Counted from the first letter of the stretch, positions 8,916 through 18,054 are shown. The stretch is 64,000 nucleotides of DNA from Arenibacter sp040216555 (GCA_040216555.1 JAVJOW010000038.1:434001-498000), one strand, 5' to 3'. Numbers and translations are program-made. Notes: generated by a model from the letters alone, not told the origin.

Positions 8916-9992
8916 TTAATTGTGAAGGGTAAGGAATCGATCTACTCCCCCTACAATATTATAAAGCTCAAGTTCAGGGTTTAATTCTTCCAACATTCTT
9001 ACCGCCATATCACTTCTCGTTCCGGATTGGCAGAGGAGATAGATCGGACTTTGGGAGTTCAGTTCATCTATCCGACCCTTCAATTCGTTCACGGGAATAT
9101 TGAGCGCTTTCATTTGGGGCAATGAAAAATTTTCAAATTCTTCTTTCGTCCTAACATCGATTATTTGAACATGCTTTTGATCTTTCAATTTTTTTTCCAA
9201 TTCTTCTACGCTGATGTTTTGGTGTATTTCACACACCTCTGAACCATAGGATTTTAAAAGTTTTTTTATGGCCGTATTCTTAGGTTGAATATTGAAATTA
9301 ATAGTTTGATAAGACTGATGTAATCCGTTGAACAACAATAGTTTGCCGTTAAGGACATCTCCTGTTCCTGTAATAGACTTTACCGCTTCCAATGCCTGAA
9401 GATTTCCTATGATTCCCGGAATTACTCCCAATACCCCGTTCTCGTTGCAATTCGGAATTTCTTCATGAGTAGGCATGTTGGGAAATAAACACCTATAGGT
9501 AGGACCGCCTTGATAATTAAAAACACTAAGTTGTCCCTCGAAGCCTTGAATGGCACCGGAAACAAATGGTTTTTTTAGGATTACACAGGCATCGTTGATC
9601 AAATATCGAGTTGGGAAATTATCGGAACCATCCACCACTATATCAAATTGAGCAATGATTTCCAAGGCGTTGTGCCGGGTAAGAAAGGTATCAAAAGTCT
9701 TAAAGTTAGTGCTTGAATTTTGTAGTTTTAAACGTTCCAGCACCACCTGAATTTTCGGTTTTCCAAGATCTGCTTCCGTATACAGCACCTGACGTTGAAG
9801 GTTGGTGATTTCAACAATATCCTGTTCTACAATACCTATGTTACCTACCCCCATGGCATTCAAATATAAAAGCGCAGGAATTCCCAACCCCCCGGCACCA
9901 ACGACCAAGACACTGGAGTCTTTCAGCTTTTGTTGGGCTTCCGGTCCAAATTCCTTTAAAACGGTCTGTCTTTGATATCTATTGAAGTCCAT
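8916..9992 (-). CDS. moeB: MoeB/ThiF-family adenylyltransferase fused to a rhodanese domain
   Basis: 358 residues from the ATG at 9992. The N-terminal E1-like domain (about 5-240) has RYQRQ, the ATP loop VVGAGGLGIPALLYL, TNLQRQVLY and DGSDNFPTRYLIND, all hallmarks of MoeB. The C-terminal rhodanese domain (about 255-358) has IDVRTKEEF and the active-site loop CQSGTRS. It activates the MoaD C-terminus by adenylation, and the rhodanese part may supply sulfur for the thiocarboxylate. In the places where classical MoeB has two zinc CxxC pairs I read TYRC and SEVC, so one Cys of each pair is missing. The Cys in IPNCNENG is kept. Partner MoaD is encoded four genes upstream in this operon order. Confidence 0.85.
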   Translation of the reverse strand: MDFNRYQRQTVLKEFGPEAQQKLKDSSVLVVGAGGLGIPALLYLNAMGVGNIGIVEQDIVEITNLQRQVLYTEADLGKPKIQVVLERLKLQNSSTNFKTFDTFLTRHNALEIIAQFDIVVDGSDNFPTRYLINDACVILKKPFVSGAIQGFEGQLSVFNYQGGPTYRCLFPNMPTHEEIPNCNENGVLGVIPGIIGNLQALEAVKSITGTGDVLNGKLLLFNGLHQSYQTINFNIQPKNTAIKKLLKSYGSEVCEIHQNISVEELEKKLKDQKHVQIIDVRTKEEFENFSLPQMKALNIPVNELKGRIDELNSQSPIYLLCQSGTRSDMAVRMLEELNPELELYNIVGGVDRFLTLHN

Positions 9993-10039
9993 CTGCAAAT
10001 AACTATCTTAATTTTATTCCTTCTAAAACCCTTCAGTCA

Positions 10040-10636
10040 TTATTGATTGGGTGATAACTTTAGTAACACCTTTTCATAATCTTCCTTAAAGTTGGCATTC
10101 CATAATACTTCTTCGTTCTCGGGAAATACCAATTTAATATCCTCATTGATCAAGAATTTCCGGGGACATGTACCTGGCCCGTTTTCCAGATAATCCAATG
10201 ATTTTTTTAAACCTGAAGGTTCCCAAATGGCACAAAGGGGTTCTGGTAAACCGCTTTCCCTGGTAGCAAAGGCAGTGGCCAATTTATCCGGATTTCTCAA
10301 GTCAATCAACTGTTCCAGAGCATTCTCGTCCATCAAGGGCAGATCGCAGGCCAATACCAACCAAGCCACCTCGGGGTTAAAATTGTGGGCACTCAATAGT
10401 CCGTTGTAAGGACCTTTAAATTTGTTTTCATCGATAATTAGTTGGTGATCGGGTGAGAATTCCAGGGCTTGTTCCTCTCGGACACTCATAAAGGTGTTGT
10501 GGCATACCGTCTGTAGCAGTTGATATAGATATTCGCGTTGTGCTACGCCGTGGTATTCTATCAATCCCTTGTCGGTTCCCATTCTAGTACTTTTTCCACC
10601 GGTAAGTACTAGACCATATATTTTAGAGGAGCTCAT
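10040..10636 (-). CDS. mobA: Molybdenum cofactor guanylyltransferase MobA-type
   Basis: 198 residues from the ATG at 10636 (MSSSKIYG). A longer frame from 10675 has an unlikely basic N-terminus. The nucleotide-binding loop is LTGGKSTRMGTDKGLI, the MobA signature GGxSxRMGxDK, with a metal-binding Asp in LACDLPLM. MobA attaches GMP to molybdopterin to form MGD for DMSO-reductase-type enzymes. The operon also carries MocA, which makes MCD, so this cell probably builds both forms; alternatively this copy has another nucleotide preference. Located between moaA and moeB. Confidence 0.82.
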   Translation of the reverse strand: MSSSKIYGLVLTGGKSTRMGTDKGLIEYHGVAQREYLYQLLQTVCHNTFMSVREEQALEFSPDHQLIIDENKFKGPYNGLLSAHNFNPEVAWLVLACDLPLMDENALEQLIDLRNPDKLATAFATRESGLPEPLCAIWEPSGLKKSLDYLENGPGTCPRKFLINEDIKLVFPENEEVLWNANFKEDYEKVLLKLSPNQ

Positions 10637-10703
10637 TATCTGTAGTTTTTTTTTTAATTTCCATACCAGGAACAAGTTTGTTCCGGACGTTGGACCTATG
10701 GAA

Positions 10704-11687
10704 TTATCCTCCTATGGAGGTCATTGAATTTTCAAATATGCCATCATATTTTTCCTGTTCCTCAAAACCGGTTTTGGATCTGCTGCCAATGGCCTTAAGG
10801 ATATGCTCTTTAATTTGGGATTCTACATTGTCCCCTCTCATCACATCCCTTAGATTCATTCTGGGTTTACCGTACAGGCAGGTGATTACATCTCCTGTGG
10901 CGGATATCCTTAGTCGATTACAACTTCCGCAAAAGGTTCGGGTAAAGGAGGGAATAAGTCCAAAAGTGCCTTTATGCCCTTTAATCTTGTAGTTGATAGA
11001 GGTAGAGGTCTTGGGCGATTCCAGTTTTGTTATTTCAGGATATTCCGATTGGATATGGGCCAGTATTTTTTTGTAATCCCATGTTATGGTATTGAAGGAC
11101 TTGGAGCCGCCATTGAATGGCATTTCCTCCAAAAATCGTACGGAAACCGGATAATGCTTCATGACCTTGAGTATGGGTATTATATCTTGGGTATTCTGAT
11201 TCTCGAGGGCAATAAAATTGACACGGACGTTAAAACCTTCCGCTATCAGTCGTATTAGATTGTTATAAACGGTATCATATTGATTACGTCTCGTGATCCG
11301 TTCAAAGGTATTTTTATCAATAGCATCCAAGCTAACATTGATGTTTTTGATGCCCAAGGTTTTTAATTCTTGAATATAAGGCCCTATCAAAGTGGCATTG
11401 GTGGTAATGGAAATATCATTTAAACCTTCCAAAGACGAAAGTTTGCGCAATAATACCATTAGGTCTTTTCTAACAAAAGGTTCCCCTCCGGTAATCCTTA
11501 TTTTGTCTATCCCCTGCCCTACCATTATTTCACTCAATGTACAGAGTTCCTTTATAGTAAAAAGGGAGTCTTTTTCGGCAAAATTTATCCCTTCCGAAGG
11601 CATACAATAGTTGCAGCGTAGGTTACAGCGATCGGTAACCGCCAAGCGCAGATAATTTATTTTCCTATAGTGATTGTCTATCAGCAT
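10704..11687 (-). CDS. moaA: GTP 3',8-cyclase MoaA
   Basis: 327 residues. The radical-SAM cluster motif CNLRCNYC (about 20-27) is followed by the SAM-binding ITGGEPFVRKDL. The second iron-sulfur cluster is bound by CGSCNRLR and a Cys in VITCLYG. The protein ends in the Gly-Gly (TSIGG) that is essential in MoaA. It performs the first step of molybdenum cofactor synthesis, converting GTP to 3',8-cyclo-7,8-dihydro-GTP. MoaC, the usual partner for the next step, is not in this window. Spacer to moaD is 17 bases. Confidence 0.95.
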   Translation of the reverse strand: MLIDNHYRKINYLRLAVTDRCNLRCNYCMPSEGINFAEKDSLFTIKELCTLSEIMVGQGIDKIRITGGEPFVRKDLMVLLRKLSSLEGLNDISITTNATLIGPYIQELKTLGIKNINVSLDAIDKNTFERITRRNQYDTVYNNLIRLIAEGFNVRVNFIALENQNTQDIIPILKVMKHYPVSVRFLEEMPFNGGSKSFNTITWDYKKILAHIQSEYPEITKLESPKTSTSINYKIKGHKGTFGLIPSFTRTFCGSCNRLRISATGDVITCLYGKPRMNLRDVMRGDNVESQIKEHILKAIGSRSKTGFEEQEKYDGIFENSMTSIGG

Positions 11688-11704
11688 TTATCCTCTTTTT
11701 TTAC

Positions 11705-11959
11705 TTATCCCCCACTTACTGGTGGAATAAGTGCAATTTCATCAAAATTATCGATTAAGGTGTCATCATTTGCATAAGAATTGTTCACAGCGACAGCCAG
11801 AGAGGATAATTTTTTGAGTTCAGGGTACATTTTGCCCAAATACTCCTTGAGCTCCTTAACGGTCTTGGATTTTTTCGATCCAAACTCGCTGGAGCTAGGC
11901 ATGGACAATGTAGCACAGCCTATGATATCTTTTGTTACGCCAAATAATAGTATGGTCAT
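11705..11959 (-). CDS. moaD: Molybdopterin synthase sulfur carrier subunit MoaD
   Basis: 84 residues with a ubiquitin-like beta-grasp pattern (ILLFGVTKDIIG at the start, VAVNNSYANDDTLIDNFDEIALIPPVSGG-type ending). The C-terminal Gly-Gly carries the thiocarboxylate used to make molybdopterin. It is activated by the MoeB-rhodanese protein of the same operon. MoaE, the other synthase subunit, is not seen here. One base separates it from the preceding large hydroxylase subunit. Confidence 0.9.
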   Translation of the reverse strand: MTILLFGVTKDIIGCATLSMPSSSEFGSKKSKTVKELKEYLGKMYPELKKLSSLAVAVNNSYANDDTLIDNFDEIALIPPVSGG

Positions 11960-11960
11960 A

Positions 11961-14189
11961 TTATCCTATAATTGCCTTTGTAGGGACTTGCATTAGTTCT
12001 GGGTATTTTGAAAATGGCTGTTGGGTAAATCTATTTCCAGTAGCGGCTTTTAAAGCGTTTGCCACTGCTGCTCCCGCGGGAGGCAATGTGGGTTCACCCA
12101 ATCCCGTTGGTGCCAGGTCATTTTGTATCAGATGGGATTCCACCACTGGAATTTCCCCCATCCGGATCAATCGGTATTTATCAAAGTTCTGCGATTGGGG
12201 TTGTCCATCCGTAAAGGTAAAATCGCCGTACATGGCATGGCCCACTCCATCTATAACACCACCTTCTATTTGGTTTTTGGCGCCCAAAGGATTCACGACA
12301 ATTCCGCAATCCACTACACAGGTAACTTTTTTTACGACAGGCATTCCATTTTCAATCTCAACATCGGCCACCTCAGCAACATGGGAATTGTGGCAATAGT
12401 AGGCAGCAAAACCTTGGAATACGCCTTCCTCTTTTTTGCCCCAACCAGATTTGTCTACGGCCACTTTTATAACATTTTGCATGCGCTCCGGGGAATATTG
12501 GATGCGTTCATCCGTAGTTCCCTTAACTTTTTCCAATAGATCAAGGCGTAATTGTATGCGATCTACTTCCATAGTCTCTGCAAGTTCATCAAAGAAGCTT
12601 TGCTCCGCGAATGCCAAGAAATTGGTGTAGGGAGCCCTCCAAGCCCCTGTGGTAATATTACTTTGATAGTTGGCTACATCCACTTGATAGTTTTCTATTG
12701 CCCCGGCAGGGAAGAAATTGGGTATCAATCCATACATGTTGCCTCCAATGGCAGCCTCTTTTAATTGATAGCCGGTTACTTGACCATTCTTTATGGAGGC
12801 TTTGATTCTATATTTTATTGCCGGTCTATAGGTGCCGGCCGTCATATCGTCCTCTCTGGAAAATACCAACTTCACTGGTTTTTTTATAGCATCGGCAATT
12901 TCAGCAACTTCGTATACAAAATCTCCGTAAAGTCGCCTTCCAAAACCACCTCCCATGCGGGTCATTTCCAATTGAACGTCCTTCACGTCCCTACCCAACA
13001 TACCCGCTACCGCAGTGGCTGCAAACTCCGGCGTTTGTACAGGTCCGACCAAATGGATTTTTTCTTCGGTAATATTGGCGAAGAAATTCATAGGCTCCAT
13101 GCAGTTATGTGGCAGAAAGGGCGATTCATAGGTGCGCTCCAAAATTTTATCGGCCTGGGAAAAAGCTTTATTTATATCTCCGTCCTTTCTTAGCGTCTGG
13201 AACTCCTTTCCATCCAAAAGGCCCAATAATTGTTTATCCTGAAATTCAGTGCTTTCCAAAGTGCTGTCATCTACCCAAGTAGCGGATAAGGCCTCTTTTG
13301 CCTTTAGGGCTTCCCAGGTAGTTTTGGCAATGACCACAACTTTATCGCTTTTACCCATGGCTACGGTCCAGTTGCCTACCCCTTCTTTTGAAAGTTCCTT
13401 GGCCTTCTCCCCTATTCTGATTACATCCAAAACACCCGGCATGGCCTTGGCTTTGGTATCGTCATAAGAATCCAATATTTTACCAAAGGCCGGTGGCCGT
13501 AAAACACTGGCGTATACCATTCCCTCAACCTTATAATCCAGACCGAAAAGTGGTTTTCCTGTTATTATTTTATCAATATCCACATTGGGTGCATCGGTCC
13601 CGATAACTTTAAAATTCTTGGGTTCTTTGAGGGTTACGTTTTCCGGTACCTCCAAGGCTGCCGCTTCCCTAACCACATCGCCATAGCCCAAAGATTCTCC
13701 TTTGGCATTGGTGATTACCCCTTCCGAGGTGGTACATTCAGATGGATCTACACCCCATTTGGCTGCAGCTGCATTAACCAGCATTTGTCGGGCCGTAGCT
13801 CCAGTTTGTCGCAAAGGCTCCCAGCCCAAACGGATGGACTGACTCCCGCCGGCTAGCTGTCTGGTATAATTCTCAGTATCCAAAATTCCCTGCTGCACAT
13901 AAACATTTTTCCATGCCACGTCCAATTCTTCGGCAATCAACATGGGCATGGCTGTTTTAACACCCTGCCCTATTTCAGGATTGGGTGAGAAAAGGGTTAC
14001 AGCACCATTATCTGCAATTTTTATAAAGGCATTGAAATCATTAAAATTTAACTGGGAAATATCTACAGGGGGTTGCACTTTAGGTTTACAGGCCGTAAAA
14101 AGATTAAAGCCAATGAGGAGTCCACCACTAGCTAGGGAGGATGTCCTAATGAATGCCCGTCTGTTGAATGTTATTGATGATGTTGACAT
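11961..14189 (-). CDS. Molybdenum hydroxylase large subunit (IorB / aldehyde-oxidase type)
   Basis: 742 residues. The N-terminus has a Tat motif (RRAFIRTSSL) and then a lipobox-like FTACKP, so the enzyme is probably exported folded and may be lipid-anchored. The body matches molybdopterin-binding subunits of the xanthine dehydrogenase family: GGGFGRRLYGD for cofactor binding, an R in TGAWRAPY, and near the C-terminus GLGEPTLPPAG, whose Glu is the catalytic base. The split organisation with a separate 2Fe-2S protein and no FAD subunit matches isoquinoline 1-oxidoreductase-like enzymes, which pass electrons to a periplasmic or membrane acceptor. The real substrate (aldehyde, N-heterocycle) cannot be told. 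Second gene of the operon, 91 bases after the small subunit. Confidence 0.88.
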   Translation of the reverse strand: MSTSSITFNRRAFIRTSSLASGGLLIGFNLFTACKPKVQPPVDISQLNFNDFNAFIKIADNGAVTLFSPNPEIGQGVKTAMPMLIAEELDVAWKNVYVQQGILDTENYTRQLAGGSQSIRLGWEPLRQTGATARQMLVNAAAAKWGVDPSECTTSEGVITNAKGESLGYGDVVREAAALEVPENVTLKEPKNFKVIGTDAPNVDIDKIITGKPLFGLDYKVEGMVYASVLRPPAFGKILDSYDDTKAKAMPGVLDVIRIGEKAKELSKEGVGNWTVAMGKSDKVVVIAKTTWEALKAKEALSATWVDDSTLESTEFQDKQLLGLLDGKEFQTLRKDGDINKAFSQADKILERTYESPFLPHNCMEPMNFFANITEEKIHLVGPVQTPEFAATAVAGMLGRDVKDVQLEMTRMGGGFGRRLYGDFVYEVAEIADAIKKPVKLVFSREDDMTAGTYRPAIKYRIKASIKNGQVTGYQLKEAAIGGNMYGLIPNFFPAGAIENYQVDVANYQSNITTGAWRAPYTNFLAFAEQSFFDELAETMEVDRIQLRLDLLEKVKGTTDERIQYSPERMQNVIKVAVDKSGWGKKEEGVFQGFAAYYCHNSHVAEVADVEIENGMPVVKKVTCVVDCGIVVNPLGAKNQIEGGVIDGVGHAMYGDFTFTDGQPQSQNFDKYRLIRMGEIPVVESHLIQNDLAPTGLGEPTLPPAGAAVANALKAATGNRFTQQPFSKYPELMQVPTKAIIG

Positions 14190-14280
14190 ATTTATTTAGT
14201 TTTTATTCCTCAATATTCCGAGGATTTAATTTTTTTGAGGTAAGCGAATATGGTAGCCTATATTTTCCAAAAGGAATGGC

Positions 14281-14742
14281 CTACCCTATTTTGGTAGCGG
14301 CAATTTCTACGGCCCTGTGAATTCTGGTATAGGAAGCACATCTGCAAATGTTGCCGTGCATGGCCGTTTTAATTTCGTCCGATGTTGGATTTGGGTTATT
14401 GTCCAAGAAAGCAGAGGCTGTCATTATTTGACCGGCCTGACAATAACCGCATTGGGGAACATCTACTTCTTTCCACGCCAGCTGTACAGGGTGGTCGCCA
14501 TTTTCAGAAAGTCCTTCAATAGTGGTAATCTGCTGTCCAGCTACCGAAGCAATGGGTAAAGAACAACTTCTTACCGCATTGCCGTCCAAATGAACCGTGC
14601 AGGCGCCACACTGAGCTATACCACAGCCATATTTTGTTCCTACCAAATCCAAATGATCACGAAGTACCCATAATAACGGGGTGTCTTCGGCAACATCTAC
14701 ATTTTTGGAAACTCCATTTACATTGATTTCGTATTTCGGCAT
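14281..14742 (-). CDS. Molybdenum hydroxylase small subunit, 2Fe-2S (IorA type)
   Basis: 153 residues from the ATG at 14742 (MPKYEINVNG); an upstream start adds an unlikely hydrophobic leader. The N-terminal plant-ferredoxin-type cluster is bound by YGCGIAQCGACTVHL plus a later Cys (RSCSLP). The C-terminal all-helical 2Fe-2S domain has QCGYCQAGQIM and NICRCASYTRI. This is the electron-transfer subunit of CoxS/IorA type, and it moves electrons from the Mo centre of the next gene's product. No signal peptide of its own, so it probably leaves the cell as a passenger of the Tat-tagged large subunit. First gene of the ten-gene cofactor operon. Confidence 0.92.
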   Translation of the reverse strand: MPKYEINVNGVSKNVDVAEDTPLLWVLRDHLDLVGTKYGCGIAQCGACTVHLDGNAVRSCSLPIASVAGQQITTIEGLSENGDHPVQLAWKEVDVPQCGYCQAGQIMTASAFLDNNPNPTSDEIKTAMHGNICRCASYTRIHRAVEIAATKIG

Positions 14743-14787
14743 AGTTGAGGTTTTTAGGTTGATAACAATTAATACACTACAAGTTAC

Positions 14788-14795
14788 CAAATTTA
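14788..14795 (-). promoter_or_regulatory. Candidate -7 promoter box of the molybdenum hydroxylase operon
   Basis: On the minus strand this reads TAAATTTG, a full match to the Bacteroidota -7 consensus TAnnTTTG, 46 bases upstream of the iorA-type start. An ATTG lies about 22 bases further upstream, an imperfect -33 box. One such match can arise by chance in AT-rich DNA, but its position at the head of the operon is right. Confidence 0.4.
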
Positions 14796-14918
14796 AGGAA
14801 AGCATATGTCATTTTAACAATTTGTTAAGGGCTGCTTCCCTTTAATCATTGTCTTTTGGCATTAGCGTTTAACAAATGAATTCACAAAATAAATGGGGAA
14901 AAATAATATCCACTAATA

Positions 14919-15644
14919 CTAAAGGGAGCTTTTGTCCAAATAGCATTCCACATTGGGATGTAACCATAAAAATGAAGCTGGTAAGAAAGTAGTTATTTCC
15001 CTGCTCAACAATTTTTTTATGGCTTTTTTCTTGCTCGGTCCGGTTACCAGCAGTATAATTTTTTTTGATTTTAAAATGTTGGCCATGCCCAAGGTAAGGC
15101 CATAAGTGGGTCGGGTCTTCATTTTATTGGCCATGGGATGCTTTAAGGAAGACTCACTTAAATCCGCAATATGGCAATCCGGGGATAGGGTTTTGGAAGG
15201 TTCGTTAAAACCTAAATGCCCATTTTTTCCCAAACCGAGGATACAGATGTCTATAGGACCGTGTTCCTGGATTTCGTTTTCCATACGATCGCATTCCTTT
15301 TTTGCGTCTGTTGGGCTACTGTCGAATGACAAATAATTGTTTTTTGAAATTTGTAAGGGTTCCAAAAGTTTCTCGTGCAGATAATAATCACTTGTATTGG
15401 GATAATCTCCATTGGTTCCACCCCATTCATCCAGTTTTATAATTTTCATTTCCTTAAAAATCTTTGGGGTGCTTCGGTAGGATTCCACCAATTTCTCGTA
15501 AAGCCTAGTGGGTGAATGACCTGTAGCGGTACAGATCAGCTGCTGTGGTTTTGCTTTTAAATTGGTCAATAGGGAATCAAAAGCCATTTGGCTCATGCCT
15601 TCATAATCTGCACAATAGTGTATATTCATATCAAGCCCAAGCAT
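14919..15644 (-). CDS. Glucosamine/galactosamine-6-phosphate isomerase-deaminase family protein
   Basis: 241 residues. The NagB-family signature GLGKNGHLGFNEPS (about 145-158) includes the catalytic His. Also seen are ATGHSPTRLYEKLV near residue 40 (phosphate-binding loop) and IKLDEWGG (general-base Asp in LDEWxG). It converts an amino-sugar 6-phosphate to a ketose phosphate with release of ammonia. The length and the LDEWGG wording are closer to short galactosamine-6-phosphate isomerase (AgaI-like) proteins than to classical NagB of about 266 residues. No amino-sugar genes lie beside it. A start at 15629 (fifteen bases in) is equally possible. Confidence 0.75.
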   Translation of the reverse strand: MLGLDMNIHYCADYEGMSQMAFDSLLTNLKAKPQQLICTATGHSPTRLYEKLVESYRSTPKIFKEMKIIKLDEWGGTNGDYPNTSDYYLHEKLLEPLQISKNNYLSFDSSPTDAKKECDRMENEIQEHGPIDICILGLGKNGHLGFNEPSKTLSPDCHIADLSESSLKHPMANKMKTRPTYGLTLGMANILKSKKIILLVTGPSKKKAIKKLLSREITTFLPASFLWLHPNVECYLDKSSL

Positions 15645-15880
15645 TATTTTCCGAAGGGTTATGTAAAATACAAAAATTTAGCATTGGTCGTGCACCTGGG
15701 CCAAAGATTTCATTTCCCTTAAGTTTTTGGAGGAGCATCAATAAGAATTGCATTATAAGACTAAAATAACAATATAGAACAAAACCAATAGTTTGTTGGC
15801 TAGTTGCATGGAGTAAAGCACATCCTTTAAGTGCTAATAAAAAATGTGAATAAAGTCTTTAACAAATATTAACACCTATT

Positions 15881-15911
15881 TTTAATTGAATTATAATTTT
15901 AAATAGTTTTG
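15881..15911 (+). promoter_or_regulatory. Candidate promoter of the vWA lipoprotein gene
   Basis: TAGTTTTG at 15904-15911 matches the Bacteroidota -7 consensus TAnnTTTG. TTTA at 15881-15884 sits exactly 19 bases upstream where TTTG is expected. The box ends 29 bases before the ATG. Two AACGTT hexamers follow in the leader (about 15912 and 15929) and could be a regulator site; that part is speculation. Confidence 0.45.
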
Positions 15912-15940
15912 AACGTTCTGCTAGGTGAACGTTAAAAATT

Positions 15941-17038
15941 ATGAAAATGAAATTATATATTAAGTTGGCGGCTATCTGTTTCAGTTTGGCCTTATTTGTA
16001 TCTTGTGGAAATGCGGATGACGATGTGGAATTTGGCGTAAATGGTGGCGGCGATCTGGGTCTTGGAAAACCTGTGGACGACTGTCTAAATTTAGGCGATG
16101 GCGAATTGGTATTATCCATTCAGGATCAATATACAACCCTTCCAGGAAAGGTATCCATATTTTTTAAGGTATCTGATACTGACGGAGATCCCGTCCCTGG
16201 ATTGACGGCCAATCAGTTTACCATTTATGAGCAAGGTAGAAATGATGCCTGTTTCAGTACCATTTCCACTACGGAGTCCTTCGCCAGGATCTCCCCCAAT
16301 TCACAAATTTTCAATAACAACACTATTTTGGTGCTGGATTTAAGTAACAGTGTTCTTAGCAGTAGTATGGAAGAATTGAAAACTGCTTCTACAAGTTTTG
16401 TGAACAATGTAATGCCAGCGTCCGATACGGAATCCTTTAAGATGGCCATTTATTGGTTTGATGGAGAGGATAAGTTGCATGTGCTTAACGAGTTGACCCA
16501 TGTGAAACAGGAACTCTTAACTTCTATAGATGGCATCAATGCCAACATTAGCAATGATCCTTCTACCGATCTATATGGAGCGGTGATCAAAGCTACGGAC
16601 AAAGCGGAAAAGTTATTGGCAGCAAGCACCACCAATGATCGAATTGGAGCGGCTTCCGTGGTTATTTTTACCGATGGTACCGATCAGGCTTCCCGTTATA
16701 CCCAAACTGCTGCCTTGAAAAAAGTGGATAATGCCAATAAGAACATTGCCTTCTTCAGTATAGGTTTGGGAGCGGAAATTGATACCGATATTTTGGGAAA
16801 AATTGGAAAAACCTTTAGTGTGTTTGCAGGGAATAAGGAGCAATTGGAAACAACATTTAACGATATTTCCTTCAGGGTTTCGGAACAGGCAAATAGTTTT
16901 TACCTTTTTGAATACTGTAGCCCAAAGCGCGATGGAAGTGGAGAAAACAACCTTGCCATTCAAGTCAAGGAAGGGAACAGACAGGGTGCTGTACAAACTA
17001 AATTTAACGCAAAAGGGTTTACGGGAGGTTGTGAATAA
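15941..17038 (+). CDS. von Willebrand factor A domain lipoprotein
   Basis: 365 residues. A lipoprotein signal peptide (about 1-21) ends in LFVSCGN, so the mature protein is likely lipid-anchored. After a short acidic, Gly-rich linker and an Ig-like segment with Ca-type acidic residues (DTDGDPVPGL, about 75-84) comes a vWA domain (about 125-320). Its MIDAS motif is VLDLSNSV (DxSxS) and the later metal residue lies in FTDGTDQ. vWA domains bind ligands or partner proteins through a metal ion. The ligand is unknown. Followed by its own terminator at 17073; not obviously in an operon. Confidence 0.8.
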   Translation: MKMKLYIKLAAICFSLALFVSCGNADDDVEFGVNGGGDLGLGKPVDDCLNLGDGELVLSIQDQYTTLPGKVSIFFKVSDTDGDPVPGLTANQFTIYEQGRNDACFSTISTTESFARISPNSQIFNNNTILVLDLSNSVLSSSMEELKTASTSFVNNVMPASDTESFKMAIYWFDGEDKLHVLNELTHVKQELLTSIDGINANISNDPSTDLYGAVIKATDKAEKLLAASTTNDRIGAASVVIFTDGTDQASRYTQTAALKKVDNANKNIAFFSIGLGAEIDTDILGKIGKTFSVFAGNKEQLETTFNDISFRVSEQANSFYLFEYCSPKRDGSGENNLAIQVKEGNRQGAVQTKFNAKGFTGGCE

Positions 17039-17072
17039 TGTGGGTTAAACTTCTTTAAATCATAGGATTAGG

Positions 17073-17102
17073 GCATCAAATTAATTTGATGCTCTTTTTT
17101 TT
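17073..17102 (+). terminator. Intrinsic terminator after the vWA lipoprotein gene
   Basis: A perfect 20-base palindrome (GCATCAAATT followed by AATTTGATGC, 17073-17092) forms a hairpin. It is followed by CTC and nine T (17095-17103). It lies 34 bases past the stop codon. Confidence 0.85.
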
Positions 17103-17194
17103 TGTTAATTTTTATTCCAGGCGAAACGTCTTTTTCTGCGATATGACCGTATAACCCTACAGAAAACTATTTGTAAATTTTTAACAATAAAGAA

Positions 17195-18022
17195 ATGAAA
17201 AAAGTAATGTTAGTGGGTTTAATGGGAATGGTAGTTTTAGCCTCCTGTGTATCTAAGAAAAAATATGTTGCCCTTGAAGGGGATTTGTCCAATACCAAAA
17301 GTATGTTGACAAAAACCCAAGTGGAGAAAGAGGAATTGGAATCCAAAGTCTCCAAAATTGAGGCAAGAGTTGCAGAATACAACGAAAAAATAAATTCCTT
17401 ACAGGAAATAAATGATTCCCAATATGCTTCTATTGGTGATGTTGCCGTAATGAGTAACAACACTAAGGAGAAAATGAGGGCCACTTTGGCAAAAATTGAT
17501 CCGAGTGAATTGGCCAAAGCCCAAACTTTGGAAGATTCCATGAACCTTGCTGTTTCTTACAATTTGAAGAAATCCATTTCTGATGAGGACGATGATGTTA
17601 TTGTAGATATCAACAAAACTGTTGTGATGATCAATATTTCTGATAAATTATTGTTTAATTCCGGGAGTTACAGGGTAAGTAACAAAGCGAACTCCATATT
17701 GTCCAAATTGGCCGAAGTTATCAACTCCGAGCCTAGTATGGAAGTTATGGTAGAAGGACATACCGATTCCAGAACTATCAGCACCGAAATGTTTCAGGAC
17801 AACTGGGATCTAAGTGTTAAAAGAGCTACATCAATTGTTCGTCTTTTGCAGAATAAGTACAATGTTGATCCTGCTAATTTGATCGCTGCAGGTAGAAGCA
17901 GCTACTTGCCTTTGGTTGAAAACGACAGCAAGGAAAACATGGCTATTAACAGACGTACTAGAATCGTAATTATTCCAAATTTGGATAAGTTTTTTGCCCT
18001 TTTGGATGCTGAATCATTATAG
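17195..18022 (+). CDS. OmpA-family peptidoglycan-binding lipoprotein
   Basis: 275 residues. The signal peptide ends in a lipobox (VLASCVSKK, Cys near residue 18). A Lys/Glu-rich coiled coil follows (about 25-75, VEKEELESKVSKIEARV), then a linker and a C-terminal OmpA-like domain (about 140-265). That domain contains FNSGSYRVSNKA, VEGHTDSR and RRTRIVI, the residues that bind diaminopimelate of peptidoglycan. The protein tethers the outer membrane to the cell wall. Single gene between two terminators, so probably monocistronic. Confidence 0.9.
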   Translation: MKKVMLVGLMGMVVLASCVSKKKYVALEGDLSNTKSMLTKTQVEKEELESKVSKIEARVAEYNEKINSLQEINDSQYASIGDVAVMSNNTKEKMRATLAKIDPSELAKAQTLEDSMNLAVSYNLKKSISDEDDDVIVDINKTVVMINISDKLLFNSGSYRVSNKANSILSKLAEVINSEPSMEVMVEGHTDSRTISTEMFQDNWDLSVKRATSIVRLLQNKYNVDPANLIAAGRSSYLPLVENDSKENMAINRRTRIVIIPNLDKFFALLDAESL

Positions 18023-18054
18023 AACACTACCATTACTATAATTATTGTTTTAGC

